Source: Thermomonas sp. XSG
Lineage (GTDB): Bacteria; Pseudomonadota; Gammaproteobacteria; Xanthomonadales; Xanthomonadaceae
Reading direction: 5' to 3'
Assembly: GCF_014678725.1 (NCBI RefSeq)
Contig: NZ_CP061497.1
Location: 434,001 to 498,000, forward strand
DNA: 64,000 bases
Shown here: positions 9,563 through 16,734 of the stretch, piece after piece
Layout of the letters: every line of letters starts with the position of its first letter
Position numbering within the stretch: the first letter of the stretch is position 1
Translations under genes and position numbers: made by a program
Notes under the pieces: generated by a model
Database searches by the model: none
Told to the model about the DNA's origin: nothing
Seen by the model: only the letters and a program-made list of their open reading frames with translations

Positions 9563-11182
9563 TCAGACAAAGGCCAGCCCGCGGCTGGCGTAGGGGTCAA
9601 CAGGGGCGGCTTCGGCTTGCTGCCAGCGGCCGATGGCCATGCACGCGGCGACCACGCCATCGATGCGCTCGGTGCTCTTCGCCTTGCTCGGCTTGAGGTT
9701 GCCGGCGGGGTCCATCTCGACGGTCACGTTGGAGACCATCCAGCGCAGCACCGGGTTGCCGTCATGCAGCAGCTCGCGCCCGACGATGCGGCGCTCCAGC
9801 TCGCGCGAAGGCCCTGCCATCGATGCGAAGCCCTGCCCGAAGCCGACCAGGGCGAGGCCATCGCCGGCCAGCTGCGTGGTCAGCTGCGTGGCGTTCCATC
9901 GATCGAATGCCACCTCTCGCAGCTGGTAGCGCTCGGCCAGCTCGCCGATGTCGCGACGGATGTAGTCGTAGTCGGTCACCGCGCCCGGCGTGGCGGTGAT
10001 CAGGCCCTGCGCGACCCATTGGTCGTAGGGCACGCGGTCGCGCCGCACGCGCTCGCGGATGGTGTCTTCGGGAATCCAGAAATGCGGCTTCAGGATGAGC
10101 TTGTCGCCGACGTGGAAAGCGAGCACGAACGCGGACAGGTCGGTCGTGCTGGCCAAGTCCAGGCCGGCCCAGCACTCGCGCCCCTGCAGCTCTGGCAGCT
10201 CGCCGCGGCAGCCGTCCCAGGCATCCATCGCCAGCCAGCGGGAATCCTGCTCAGTCCACTGATTCAGCAGCAGCCGGCGGAAGCTGTTTTCGTAGGCCGG
10301 CGTCGCCTGCGCCTTGGCGCATTCCTGCTCGAAGTAGTCGCGTTGCACGGTGATCCCGTAACCGGGATGCGCCTTCGCCCAGGTGGCCGGATCCTTCCAG
10401 TCGTCGTCATCGTCTGCAGCGAACAGCACCGGCAGGAAGCTGGGGTCATCGATGATGCCGTCGCGCACCTTACGCGCGTGCTCCCACAGCTCATAGCAGA
10501 GCGAATGCCGGTCATAGCCCGCGGTCGTGGTGACCACGGTCAGCGGTTGCCGGCGTGCGCCGGTGCTGGTGACCAGCGTGTCCCACAGCTCGCGCCCAGG
10601 CCAGCAATGCAGCTCATCCGCGCCGATGTAGTGGCAATTCAGGCCGTGCTTCGTGTAGGCGTCGGAAGACAGCACGCGGTAGCTGCTGCCCATCTCCGGC
10701 AGCGTGATCGCGTTCTTGAACACGTCGGCCCGGCTCAGCAGCTCGGGCTCGGCCTCCACCATCTGGCGGGCGATGTCGAAGCACAGCCGCGCTTGCTCCC
10801 GATCGGCCGCGGCGTTGATGACCTGCGCGCCCGGCTCGCCATCGGCGAATGCGGCATACAGCGCCAGGCCGGCGGCGAGCGTGGTCTTGCCCGCCTTCCG
10901 TGGCACCGCGATGAAGGCGGTGCGGTAGCGGCGCGTTCCGTCGGCACGCTTCCAGCCGAACAGCGGCCGGACGATCCGGTCGGCCTGCCAGTCGGCCAGG
11001 ACGAAAGGCTGCCCGCGCCATTCGCCGGTGGTGTGGGTCAGGCACTCGGCGAAGAATGCGACGGCGCGCTCCGCAGCGGCCTCGTCGTACCAGTAGCCCG
11101 ATGCGTTCGCATCCTTTTTCGATGCGTTCGCATTGCGACCGCATGCGCGGCGCTTACACGGCGAAGAATCGGGCTTTGCCAC
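9563..11182 (-). CDS. Terminase large subunit (HK97-like)
   Basis: The DNA-packaging motor and nuclease. The 539-residue product has an ATPase domain with Walker A VPRKAGKTTLAAG near residue 91 and Walker B YIGADEL near 184, then a nuclease domain with GLDLASTTDLSAF near 340 and a C-terminal ERIDGVVAAC motif near 505, whose acidic residues are those of the RNase H-like fold. The GTG start has GGAGG six bases upstream and lies 29 bases inside the terS gene. The length is close to HK97-type TerL (about 500-560). The intact frame with both active sites suggests a working motor. Confidence 0.92.
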   Translation of the reverse strand: MAKPDSSPCKRRACGRNANASKKDANASGYWYDEAAAERAVAFFAECLTHTTGEWRGQPFVLADWQADRIVRPLFGWKRADGTRRYRTAFIAVPRKAGKTTLAAGLALYAAFADGEPGAQVINAAADREQARLCFDIARQMVEAEPELLSRADVFKNAITLPEMGSSYRVLSSDAYTKHGLNCHYIGADELHCWPGRELWDTLVTSTGARRQPLTVVTTTAGYDRHSLCYELWEHARKVRDGIIDDPSFLPVLFAADDDDDWKDPATWAKAHPGYGITVQRDYFEQECAKAQATPAYENSFRRLLLNQWTEQDSRWLAMDAWDGCRGELPELQGRECWAGLDLASTTDLSAFVLAFHVGDKLILKPHFWIPEDTIRERVRRDRVPYDQWVAQGLITATPGAVTDYDYIRRDIGELAERYQLREVAFDRWNATQLTTQLAGDGLALVGFGQGFASMAGPSRELERRIVGRELLHDGNPVLRWMVSNVTVEMDPAGNLKPSKAKSTERIDGVVAACMAIGRWQQAEAAPVDPYASRGLAFV

Positions 11183-11558
11183 GCTCGACCTCCGGGGCCT
11201 TGTCGGCGGTGATCCGCGCCCGCGCGCTCGGGGTCATGCCCAGCTCGCCCATGAGCTGGCGCAGCTGCCCCACCATGCTCATCGAAGCGCCGCCGGCCTT
11301 CACCGCCTCCAGGTAGGCCGCGAACGTCTCGCAGTAGGTCGCCAGCAGGTCGCGGTCGGATTGCTTCAAGACGCCGGCCGTTGCCAGCATCGGCGCCAGG
11401 CGCGCCCAGTGAGGCGTGGCGGCTTGGCTCAGCCATTCCGGCGGTGACGTATCAGCCGGGCCCGTGTCGGGCTCCTGCGTATTTACAGGACGCTTGCCGG
11501 CGTTCCCGTTCAACAGCCGCAGCGCGGCGGGCTTGGGTCGCTGTCCACGGGTCGCCAT
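11154..11558 (-). CDS. Terminase small subunit, P27 family
   Basis: A 134-residue DNA-recognition subunit that selects the element's cos/pac site. The N-terminus MATRGQRPKPAALRLLNGN and the central PPEWL...ATPHWARLAPML pattern are typical of P27-family small terminases. The ATG at 11558 is one base away from the HNH stop, and an earlier in-frame ATG at 11582 would overlap HNH. TerS specificity is what lets a satellite package its own DNA rather than the helper's. Confidence 0.88.
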   Translation of the reverse strand: MATRGQRPKPAALRLLNGNAGKRPVNTQEPDTGPADTSPPEWLSQAATPHWARLAPMLATAGVLKQSDRDLLATYCETFAAYLEAVKAGGASMSMVGQLRQLMGELGMTPSARARITADKAPEVERGKARFFAV

Positions 11559-11559
11559 C

Positions 11560-12006
11560 TCAGCGATCCCTGAGACCGGCAATGCGCGGCCGTGCGTGTG
11601 AAGGGGGGCGGGCGTGCCGTGGCGATGAACCCTCCAGCGATTTTTCCTCGCGGTTCCACGGGTGACTGGGGTCGAGCGGCATGCCGTTGGCGTCGCAGCC
11701 CTTCATGCGCCGCGCGCGCCCGCTCTGGCGCTCCCTGGTGCGCTTGGAGTGGCACGGCTTGCACAGGCTGGACAGCTCTTCGCCGATGACGTTCCGGCTG
11801 GTGTCGTCGGTGTTGTGGTCCACCTCCATCGCCGGCGCGCCGCAGTCCTCGCACAGCGGGAAGCGCTCCAGCTGTGCCTTGCGGATGGCGCGCCACTGCG
11901 CCGACCCGGTATGCAGGAACCGGCCACGCTGGCGCTGGTTCCCCTGGTCGCGGGCGGTGGCGTCAGACGGTCGCCGCGGGCGATGCGTCGGCAGCTTGGC
12001 GGGCAT
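11560..12006 (-). CDS. HNH endonuclease of the packaging module
   Basis: 148 residues with the zinc-finger HNH pattern LCEDCGAPAMEVDHNTDDT...LCKPCHSKRT: two CxxC pairs around the DH motif and an Asn/His end. HNH proteins encoded beside the terminase genes of HK97-like phages stimulate cos cleavage by TerL. The start MPAKLPTHRPRR was chosen over a longer frame because the extra 38 codons are only the antisense-like overlap with portal. The gene overlaps the portal end by 44 bases. Confidence 0.87.
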   Translation of the reverse strand: MPAKLPTHRPRRPSDATARDQGNQRQRGRFLHTGSAQWRAIRKAQLERFPLCEDCGAPAMEVDHNTDDTSRNVIGEELSSLCKPCHSKRTRERQSGRARRMKGCDANGMPLDPSHPWNREEKSLEGSSPRHARPPSHARPRIAGLRDR

Positions 12007-13147
12007 GGTCAATTCCCTCAACGGTGGGCAGGTTCTCCAGGCGGCGGGCCTCACTGGGCAGCAGCCACCCAGCATCGATACCGCTGGCGTAAAAGTCGGC
12101 GCGGCTCTTGGCGTCGCCACGCAACAGGCCCTCGACGCTGTGCTCGGCGAACAGTTGCTTGCGGGCCAGCGGCGGCAGCAGAGCGCGGGAAATGGCTTGC
12201 TCCCACATGACCAGCCAACGGCGCAGGGTCATGGTCACGAACACGCGCGACATCTCAACGCTGTTGCTGAAGTTGCCGTGTCGCAGGTCGCCGATCATCG
12301 TGGGCGGCACGCGGTAGATGCGGGCCACCTGCTCAACGCTGAACTGCTGGGCCGCGATCCACTGGGCATCCTCCAGGCTCATGCCTACCTGCTGGTAGGT
12401 CAGCCCGTTCTCCAGGATGGCGGTCTTGCCGGCGTTGTCGGTGCCCGTGAACTGTGAGCGCCAGGACGTGGCCAGACGCTGCAGGCTCTCCGCCGTCATC
12501 TGGTGCGGGGTCTGGAGTACGCCGGACAGGCGCGCGCCATTGGCGAACGTCTTGCCGCCATGCTGCTGCTGAGCATTGGCCAGGCCGATGGTCTCGCGTG
12601 CGATCTGGATCCGGCTGCGGCCGGTGATCCCGTTCTCGCTGCGGTCCTTGAGGTGCAGCACCTCATCCTGCAGCAACCGCCGCACGCGGCCATTGTCTTC
12701 GTCCACGTCATAGGCGATGCGACCGCTGGGCAGCTTGAGCACCGTGACGCGGCCGGGGTGGATCGGGGTCAGCGCCTCGACGTTGCCGGCGCCGTCCCAA
12801 TGGATTTCCGCGTAGGCATTGCCGCGCAGCAGGACTGCGGCGGTCATCTGCTCCCGGAACTCCAGCGCAGTCTGCAGCTCGTTCGGCTGGTGGTGGAGCA
12901 CGCCATACAGCGGGTGATCCGTTGCCTTTTCCCGATCCTCGCCCTTGCGGCGGTACAGGTGCAGCGGCAGCGTGCCGATGGTTTCGGCGATGGCCTGCAC
13001 ACTGGCGAAGCATGCCGAAATGCTCTCTGCGGTCTCCGGCGTGATCGTGTCGCCGGTGGCGGTGGTGGCGATGCCGAACAGCTGGGCGGTCGCCGGGTCG
13101 GCGATGCTGCTGCGGGTCTCGGTGCTTCGGCTCCAGGGCCATTTCAT
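11963..13147 (-). CDS. Phage portal protein, HK97 family
   Basis: Forms the dodecameric DNA channel at the unique capsid vertex. The 394-residue product shows the HK97-family series SACFASVQAIAETIGTLPLHLYRR, HPLYGVLHHQPNE, LLRGNAYAEI, EVLHLKDRSENGITGRSRI and the C-terminal RIYRVPPTMIGDL...NSVEMSRVFV. It is full length for the family (about 390-420). Its ATG overlaps the protease stop (ATGA), so protease and portal are translationally coupled. Confidence 0.93.
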   Translation of the reverse strand: MKWPWSRSTETRSSIADPATAQLFGIATTATGDTITPETAESISACFASVQAIAETIGTLPLHLYRRKGEDREKATDHPLYGVLHHQPNELQTALEFREQMTAAVLLRGNAYAEIHWDGAGNVEALTPIHPGRVTVLKLPSGRIAYDVDEDNGRVRRLLQDEVLHLKDRSENGITGRSRIQIARETIGLANAQQQHGGKTFANGARLSGVLQTPHQMTAESLQRLATSWRSQFTGTDNAGKTAILENGLTYQQVGMSLEDAQWIAAQQFSVEQVARIYRVPPTMIGDLRHGNFSNSVEMSRVFVTMTLRRWLVMWEQAISRALLPPLARKQLFAEHSVEGLLRGDAKSRADFYASGIDAGWLLPSEARRLENLPTVEGIDHARQAADASPAATV

Positions 13148-13674
13148 CGGACGGTCTCCAGCCAGTAGTGCAGCAGCGCCAGCTGGCTTTCAGGCTGGCG
13201 GCTGCGGACGCTCACTTCGGTTTCGCCGTAGGCCGGCCAGCTCTGCACCACGCTGATTTCCCGCAGCTCGACGTTGCGCAGCTCGCGCAGGTCGCCGTTC
13301 CAGGTGTCGCCGCCGTCGTGGACACGGAAGCCGAAGCTCATGCCGCCCAGATCGCCACGCTCGGCGAGCGCAGCCAAGTCGCGGCCCTTTTGCGTGTCCG
13401 GCAGGGTCAGTTCGAAGGCCAAGCCATCGGCATCCTCCCGCAGCGCGAGCGTGCCGGAACGGGTGCGGCCCAGGACTGCAGCGGGGTCGTGGTCGGCCAG
13501 CGCGAGAATGTCGGCCCCAGACGCAAGCGAGGCCGTGAAGGCCCCGCGTGCGATCTTTTCCCGGAAGCTGCCGATGCGGGTCTCGCTGTCGAACTTGGCG
13601 ACGTACCCGACCAGCTTCCGGCCGCTGGCGCGAAGCTCAGCGGCCTGCCGGCGCTCGATGTCAGAGCGCGACAT
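13144..13674 (-). CDS. HK97-family prohead protease
   Basis: A maturation serine protease that clips the capsid delta domain and itself during prohead expansion. The 176-residue product has GYVAKFDSETRIGSFREKI, the catalytic-His region LADHDPAAVLGR and the catalytic-Ser region LGGMSFGFRV, in the usual order. The frame is open further upstream inside the capsid gene, but MSRSDIERRQ at 13674 is the sensible start, overlapping the capsid stop by 14 bases. Confidence 0.92.
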   Translation of the reverse strand: MSRSDIERRQAAELRASGRKLVGYVAKFDSETRIGSFREKIARGAFTASLASGADILALADHDPAAVLGRTRSGTLALREDADGLAFELTLPDTQKGRDLAALAERGDLGGMSFGFRVHDGGDTWNGDLRELRNVELREISVVQSWPAYGETEVSVRSRQPESQLALLHYWLETVR

Positions 13675-14896
13675 CGCTCGCCACCACGAACGCCTTGGGG
13701 TGGCGCACCGCGGTATCGACCGTGGCCATCGCCCGGACCAGCACGCCGCCGCGGGCATAGGCCACGGAGTCGAACGGGTTGACCAGGATGTCCAGCTCGC
13801 TCCAGATGCCCAGCAGCACCTGCGACCAGTCGCCCAGGATCAGCTGGCCGGTGTCCGGCGTACCGGTCACCACGGGAACCTGGTTGGTCACATGGACCGG
13901 CAGGTCGGCCATCTTGCCGGCTTCCATGAGGTAGCCCGCGATGCCGGTGGCCTTGAGCGTGCTGGCGAGCTTGGTCTTGACCTGCGGCGAGGTCAGCCAA
14001 TGAGCTGCCTCCGCGTTGGCGATCTCCAGCTTTTCCAGCATCTCCAGCACGTTCGCCCAGCTCAGGGTGGCCAGGTTGGCGGTCTGGATGCCGACGGTGC
14101 TCAGCAAGCCGACCGGCTCATTGGCGCCGCCGCCGTCGATCAGCGCACCATCGATGGCCTGAGCGATCTGGAACGCCATGTCATCGCGCAGCAGCTGCTC
14201 GATGTCCGGGCTGCTCTGCTGGATGAGCTGGCGGCTCATCTCGCAGATGCCGCCGACATGCTTCGGGCTCAGGCCGACGCTGTCGAAGGTCATGTCCGAA
14301 GCGCTGAGGTTGCTGCCTTCCGCAACCCAGCCGGTGGTGGTGGAACTGCCGTGCTTCGGGATGCTCAGGTCACCGCTCAGGCCGGACAGGACGCGCACGC
14401 CCAGCTGGCGGGCCAGCAGGCGATTGCGCAGCGGCTGGATGTAGTCGGCCGGGCGATGGTCGGTCGGCACGATCTGGCCGGCGCTGGTGGTGGTGTTGAC
14501 GCGGGTCTCCAGGGCGCGCATCGGCACCAGGATGCCCTGCGCCTTGCGGCCACTGCGGCGCTCGGCTTCGGCGTGGTATTCGGCTTCGGCGCCGGTCAGC
14601 TGGCGGCCTTCCATCTGCGCGCGAATCACGCTCAGGATGGAGACGCGGCTCTCCAGATCGGCCATCGAGCGCTCGCCGCCGCCGACACGCTCGCCGCCCA
14701 TGCGGCGCTCGGCATCGGCCAGGAACGTGGCGCGGGCTTCGTCGGCCTCCAGCGCGGTGATCTCGCCCTTGATGGTGTCGAAGCTGGCGGACTCTTCCGC
14801 CGTGAGGGAACGCTTTTCGCCCTCGGCCTTGGCGACCAGGGCACGGGCTGCGGCGACCTTGGACGCCTTGGCCTCGCGGATTGCTTGCAGGTTCAT
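13661..14896 (-). CDS. Major capsid protein, HK97 fold
   Basis: A 411-residue shell protein. The first 110 residues are charged and helical (MNLQAIREAKASKVAAARAL onward), matching the cleavable delta/scaffold domain. The mature part starts near GRKAQGILVPMRALETRVNTT and shows the HK97-fold series IQPLRNRLLARQLGVRVL, GWVAEGSN, KHVGGICEMSRQLIQQSSPDIE and the C-terminal LDILVNPFDSVAYARGGVLVRAM. The frame is open 96 codons upstream through repeat DNA. The ATG at 14896 with CCGGAG upstream is the right start. It is the first gene of the head/packaging operon, so its promoter must lie in the repeat region before it. Confidence 0.93.
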   Translation of the reverse strand: MNLQAIREAKASKVAAARALVAKAEGEKRSLTAEESASFDTIKGEITALEADEARATFLADAERRMGGERVGGGERSMADLESRVSILSVIRAQMEGRQLTGAEAEYHAEAERRSGRKAQGILVPMRALETRVNTTTSAGQIVPTDHRPADYIQPLRNRLLARQLGVRVLSGLSGDLSIPKHGSSTTTGWVAEGSNLSASDMTFDSVGLSPKHVGGICEMSRQLIQQSSPDIEQLLRDDMAFQIAQAIDGALIDGGGANEPVGLLSTVGIQTANLATLSWANVLEMLEKLEIANAEAAHWLTSPQVKTKLASTLKATGIAGYLMEAGKMADLPVHVTNQVPVVTGTPDTGQLILGDWSQVLLGIWSELDILVNPFDSVAYARGGVLVRAMATVDTAVRHPKAFVVASDVAL

Positions 14897-15063
14897 CGAT
14901 GAACTCCGGGTGTGGTGTTGGGATTCCCGGATAGACCAATTACGCGCGCGCGCAAGGGTCTGCAAACACTGGACGGCGGCGGGCTGGCACGGACACGAAT
15001 CCCGGCCAGTGAGGGGCGGAAATGCGCGAAGGCGGGCACGCGTCGGGGATGGACAAGGGACGG

Positions 15064-15096
15064 GGACAAGACGCGGACAGGACGCGGACAGGACGC
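15064..15096. repeat. Three 11-bp direct repeats, GGACARGACGC
   Basis: Units at 15064, 15075 and 15086: GGACAAGACGC, GGACAGGACGC and GGACAGGACGC, head to tail with no spacer. A degenerate partial copy (GGACAAGGGAC) precedes them at about 15051. One unit per helical turn would place bound protein on a single DNA face. Confidence 0.85.
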
Positions 15097-15110
15097 GTGA
15101 CCGCACGAAT

Positions 15111-15156
15111 CGTTCGACGTAACGTTCGACGTGACGTGCACGTGACGTTCGCGCAA
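15111..15156. repeat. Four 11-12 bp repeats around CGTTCGACGT
   Basis: CGTTCGACGTAA (15111), CGTTCGACGTGA (15123), CGTGCACGTGA (15135) and CGTTCGCGCAA (15146) run head to tail with 12, 12 and 11 base spacing. The units contain ACGT and TTCGA dyads, so each is itself partly palindromic. Confidence 0.75.
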
Positions 15157-15171
15157 GGCTTGCCGGCAAGC

Positions 15172-15257
15172 GTGCTACCAGCACCGGTTCCGCGTGCTAG
15201 TAGCACCGATTCCGCGTGCTACCAGCACCGGTTCCGATGCTATGAGCATCGCCGGGT
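15172..15257. repeat. 22-bp iterons with an internal dyad
   Basis: Four contiguous units start at 15172, 15194, 15216 and 15237. Each opens with a dyad GTGCTnnnAGCAC-type core (GTGCTACCAGCAC, GTGCTAGTAGCAC, GTGCTACCAGCAC, ATGCTATGAGCAT), and the first three continue CGGTTCCGC or CGATTCCGC. Contiguous 22-bp units spaced by two helical turns are the form of iterons bound by replication initiators. There are no spacers, so this is not CRISPR. Confidence 0.85.
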
Positions 15258-15270
15258 GCCGCGGGGCAGA

Positions 15271-15303
15271 TTCGCCGAGCGTTCGGCGAGCGTTCGCCGA
15301 ATG
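15271..15303. repeat. Three 11-bp repeats, TTCGSCGAGCG
   Basis: TTCGCCGAGCG (15271), TTCGGCGAGCG (15282) and TTCGCCGAATG (15293) at exact 11-base spacing. Neighbouring units combine into overlapping palindromes (GCCGAGCGTTCGGC and GGCGAGCGTTCGCC). Confidence 0.8.
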
Positions 15304-15350
15304 CGCTCGATGCAGAGACGTGGGCATGCCTGGGCATTCGGCTACAGCGA

Positions 15351-15396
15351 AACCCAGCGGGTTCGAAACAGAAACCCAGCGGGAACCCAGTGGGTT
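15351..15396. repeat. Three palindromic AACCCAGYGGGTT units
   Basis: AACCCAGCGGGTT at 15351, AACCCAGCGGG at 15373 and AACCCAGTGGGTT at 15384, so spaced 22 and 11 bases. Each is a dyad, AACCC-N3-GGGTT. A ten-base tandem (TGGGCATGCC, TGGGCATTCG) precedes them at 15321-15340. Confidence 0.8.
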
Positions 15397-15434
15397 TTGA
15401 TGCCGCCGCACTACAGATCCGGCGCGACGATCAA

Positions 15435-15511
15435 GGGGCTTGCGAGGGGCTTGCGAGGGGCTTGCGTAAGGCTTGCCGGAAGCCTTGCGGGAAGGCTTAC
15501 CGGAAGGCTTT
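15435..15511. repeat. Seven-unit 11-bp array around GGGGCTTGCGA
   Basis: Unit starts at 15435, 15446, 15457, 15468, 15479, 15490 and 15501. The sequences drift from GGGGCTTGCGA (two identical) through GGGGCTTGCGT, AAGGCTTGCCG, GAAGCCTTGCG and GGAAGGCTTAC to CGGAAGGCTTT. Exact 11-base periodicity is kept over 77 bases while the sequence diverges, which suggests old tandem duplication with selection on helical phase. Confidence 0.85.
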
Positions 15512-15622
15512 CGGCAGGCCGGCGGTTCTCTGTCCGAGCATTGGGCCGCCGTGGAGCTGGAGCATGTGAAGCAAGGCAGAGCGAACAGCGAAGAGCCCCG
15601 CCTCTGGCTAGATTCTATAAGG

Positions 15623-15762
15623 GTGCCCGAATTTCGGACTGCAAGAGTTCCGGTCTCCCTACGCAGCCGGACGCAGGCGGACAGTCTCGCAGTCCGGATT
15701 TCGGACTTCGAGGGGTCTTGCAGTCCGATTTTCGGGCTTTCGCTGTCCGGAATCCGGGGCAC
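15623..15762. repeat. Four iterons around TCTTGCAGTCCG...TTCGGGC
   Basis: Three copies read on the plus strand: 15685-15708 (TCTCGCAGTCCG then GATTTCGGACTT), 15716-15739 (TCTTGCAGTCCG then ATTTTCGGGCTT) and about 15738-15762 (TTTCGCTGTCCG then GAATCCGGGGCAC). One is inverted at 15623-15646 (minus-strand TCTTGCAGTCCG then AAATTCGGGCAC). The three direct copies lie inside the 3' end of the winged-helix-like gene; the inverted one lies 13 bases past its stop. This recalls lambda, where the origin iterons sit within gene O. Confidence 0.75.
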
Positions 15763-16162
15763 CAATTGCGTTTTTCCATGCGTGCGTCGCCCTGCCTGAA
15801 ACCGGGTGCTGGTGCTTCCCGTCGCAGGAGTCCACCGGCTCCCAGGTCAAGGCATACAGGTTGCAGCCGATGTGCCGGCCGCCTTGCCTGGTGCGCACGA
15901 TCCACGCGCCGGCCTCCAGCTCCCTCAACGCTCGATGCAGCGTGTCTTTGCTTGCCCACCCGCGCGCCTTCATGTCGGTATAGGTCGCGCTGAGGTCGCC
16001 ATTGTTGCGGCCGTTGTACTGCCCGGCCAGCTCCAGCAGCAGCTTGATTGCCGTTCCACTCAGCGCCACCCACTGGGGCGAACGCAGGACGAAATGCGGA
16101 AGTCGGACGAATGACGGGCCTTGCTGCCGCCCCTTGTTGCGCCATCGCTTATCTGTTGCCAT
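15659..16162 (-). CDS. Winged-helix-like protein, possible replication initiator
   Basis: 167 residues. The first ~110 form a folded domain with a helix-turn-helix flavour: FVRLPHFVLRSPQWVAL, SGTAIKLLLELAGQYNGRNNGD, then TYTDMKARGWASKDTLHRAL, RELEAGAWIVRTRQGGRH. The pattern resembles replication-initiator-type winged helices that act on their own gene's repeats. The last ~35 residues (DSGQRKPENRTARPLEVRN onward) are low-complexity and encoded by the iterons. AAGGAAACGG precedes the ATG. An alternative role is transcription factor for the head operon. Family assignment is by pattern only; no ATPase, primase or helicase motif is present, so a host helicase would have to be recruited. Confidence 0.6.
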   Translation of the reverse strand: MATDKRWRNKGRQQGPSFVRLPHFVLRSPQWVALSGTAIKLLLELAGQYNGRNNGDLSATYTDMKARGWASKDTLHRALRELEAGAWIVRTRQGGRHIGCNLYALTWEPVDSCDGKHQHPVSGRATHAWKNAIGAPDSGQRKPENRTARPLEVRNPDCETVRLRPAA

Positions 16163-16174
16163 GCCGTTTCCTTG

Positions 16175-16200
16175 GCGGGGCGGTGCTACACTCGCCCCGC
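16175..16200 (-). promoter_or_regulatory. Inverted repeat around a -10-like element
   Basis: GCGGGGCG (16175-16182) and CGCCCCGC (16193-16200) flank a 10-base core that reads AGTGTAGCAC on the minus strand, 13 bases before the ATG of the winged-helix-like gene. A dyad over a TGTAGC -10-like hexamer suggests a repressible or autoregulated promoter. No clear -35 was found. Confidence 0.4.
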
Positions 16201-16225
16201 ATCCGATGCCCTCGATGCGCTCTCA

Positions 16226-16258
16226 GAAAGCCCAGCCGTTCGCCGCGGTTGGGCTTTC
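16226..16258. terminator. Terminator-like hairpin between early and later satellite genes
   Basis: A 13-bp stem GAAAGCCCAGCCG / CGGTTGGGCTTTC with a 7-base loop, four bases after the stop of the 58-aa gene. With G.U pairing it is perfect on the plus strand and has one mismatch on the minus strand, with TTTC following on both. It probably separates the alpA-connector operon from the winged-helix-like gene. Confidence 0.55.
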
Positions 16259-16261
16259 GCT

Positions 16262-16438
16262 TTACCGGCTGTGCAGCAGCTTCCGCAGCGTGAGCAACGC
16301 GGCTTGCGCGCTGGCGCTGATACGTTCGGCGGTTGGCGCCGGCGGAAGCGAGGCGGCTTCGCTGAGGATCGTCTCCAGCTCGCGCTCGATGTCTTCCAGC
16401 GGCCAGGCCTTGACTGTGATGTCCCGGTTCTCGCTCAT
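16262..16438 (-). CDS. Small acidic protein of the alpA operon, 58 aa
   Basis: Starts MSENRDITVKAWPLEDIE and ends LLTLRKLLHSR. It was read directly from the sequence. The ATG overlaps the stop of the connector gene (TCAT on the plus strand, ATGA on the minus), as its neighbours do, which is good evidence that it is translated. It is predicted mostly helical, acidic at the N-terminus and basic at the C-terminus. I recognise no family. Its position beside a head connector suggests a small head-tail or regulatory accessory protein, which is inference. Confidence 0.7.
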   Translation of the reverse strand: MSENRDITVKAWPLEDIERELETILSEAASLPPAPTAERISASAQAALLTLRKLLHSR

Positions 16439-16734
16439 GCCGCGATCCCCGTCTCGCGCCGGTACGGCCTCAGCAGCGACTCGGCGCGCGCCCGGCGGAT
16501 GTTGCTTTCCTCCGGCGGCATCTGGTCGGTCATCGTCTGTGCCAGGAACATGATCGCGGCCTTGATGTCGGCCGGTACCGGGCTCGGATCGAACTCAACC
16601 TCGACGTCGAACCCGACGAACTTCGACGCCTCCAGCTCGGCGGCATCCAGATGGCTCTGGAGTACCGCATCCAGTTCGACGCTCTGGGCCTCGCGCAGCA
16701 TGGCGCGGTAGTCGGCAAGCAACACGATGCTCAT
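16435..16734 (-). CDS. Head-tail connector protein, gp6-like
   Basis: A 99-residue helical adaptor of the HK97 gp6 family that sits under the portal. The pattern is typical: an N-terminal helix ending in ...VELDAVLQSHLDAAELEASKF, then PVPADIKAAIMFLAQTMTDQ and a C-terminal SLLRPYR. In HK97-like phages this gene lies with the capsid genes. Here it is about 1.5 kb upstream, in the AlpA operon and coupled to alpA by ATGA. The separation from the other head genes is unusual and may put connector supply under the element's switch. Confidence 0.78.
   Translation of the reverse strand: MSIVLLADYRAMLREAQSVELDAVLQSHLDAAELEASKFVGFDVEVEFDPSPVPADIKAAIMFLAQTMTDQMPPEESNIRRARAESLLRPYRRETGIAA

Larger units (their letters stand above)
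14897..15658. other. 762-base non-coding region of phased short repeats
   Basis: No convincing gene. It holds at least six families of short repeats, nearly all spaced by 11 or 22 bases (listed separately), a 14-bp perfect palindrome GCTTGCCGGCAAGC (15158-15171), a nested palindrome GTGACGTGCACGTGAC (about 15131-15146) and an alternating CG run (14943-14953). It lies between the winged-helix-like gene and the capsid gene and must carry the capsid operon promoter. CTGCAA at 14960-14965 (TTGCAG on the minus strand) is a possible -35, but the -10 is poor. The open frames through it are uninterrupted only because of high GC. A replication origin or a multi-site regulatory region is the best reading. 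Confidence 0.6.

Noticed and set aside
15172-15257. Possible CRISPR array
   Set aside because: Units are 22 bases and contiguous with no spacers, and no cas genes are present; they are better read as iterons.
15175-15765. 196-aa minus-strand frame through the repeat region
   Set aside because: The frame owes its length to GC content and repeats; it has no ribosome binding site and overlaps the end of the winged-helix-like gene in another frame.
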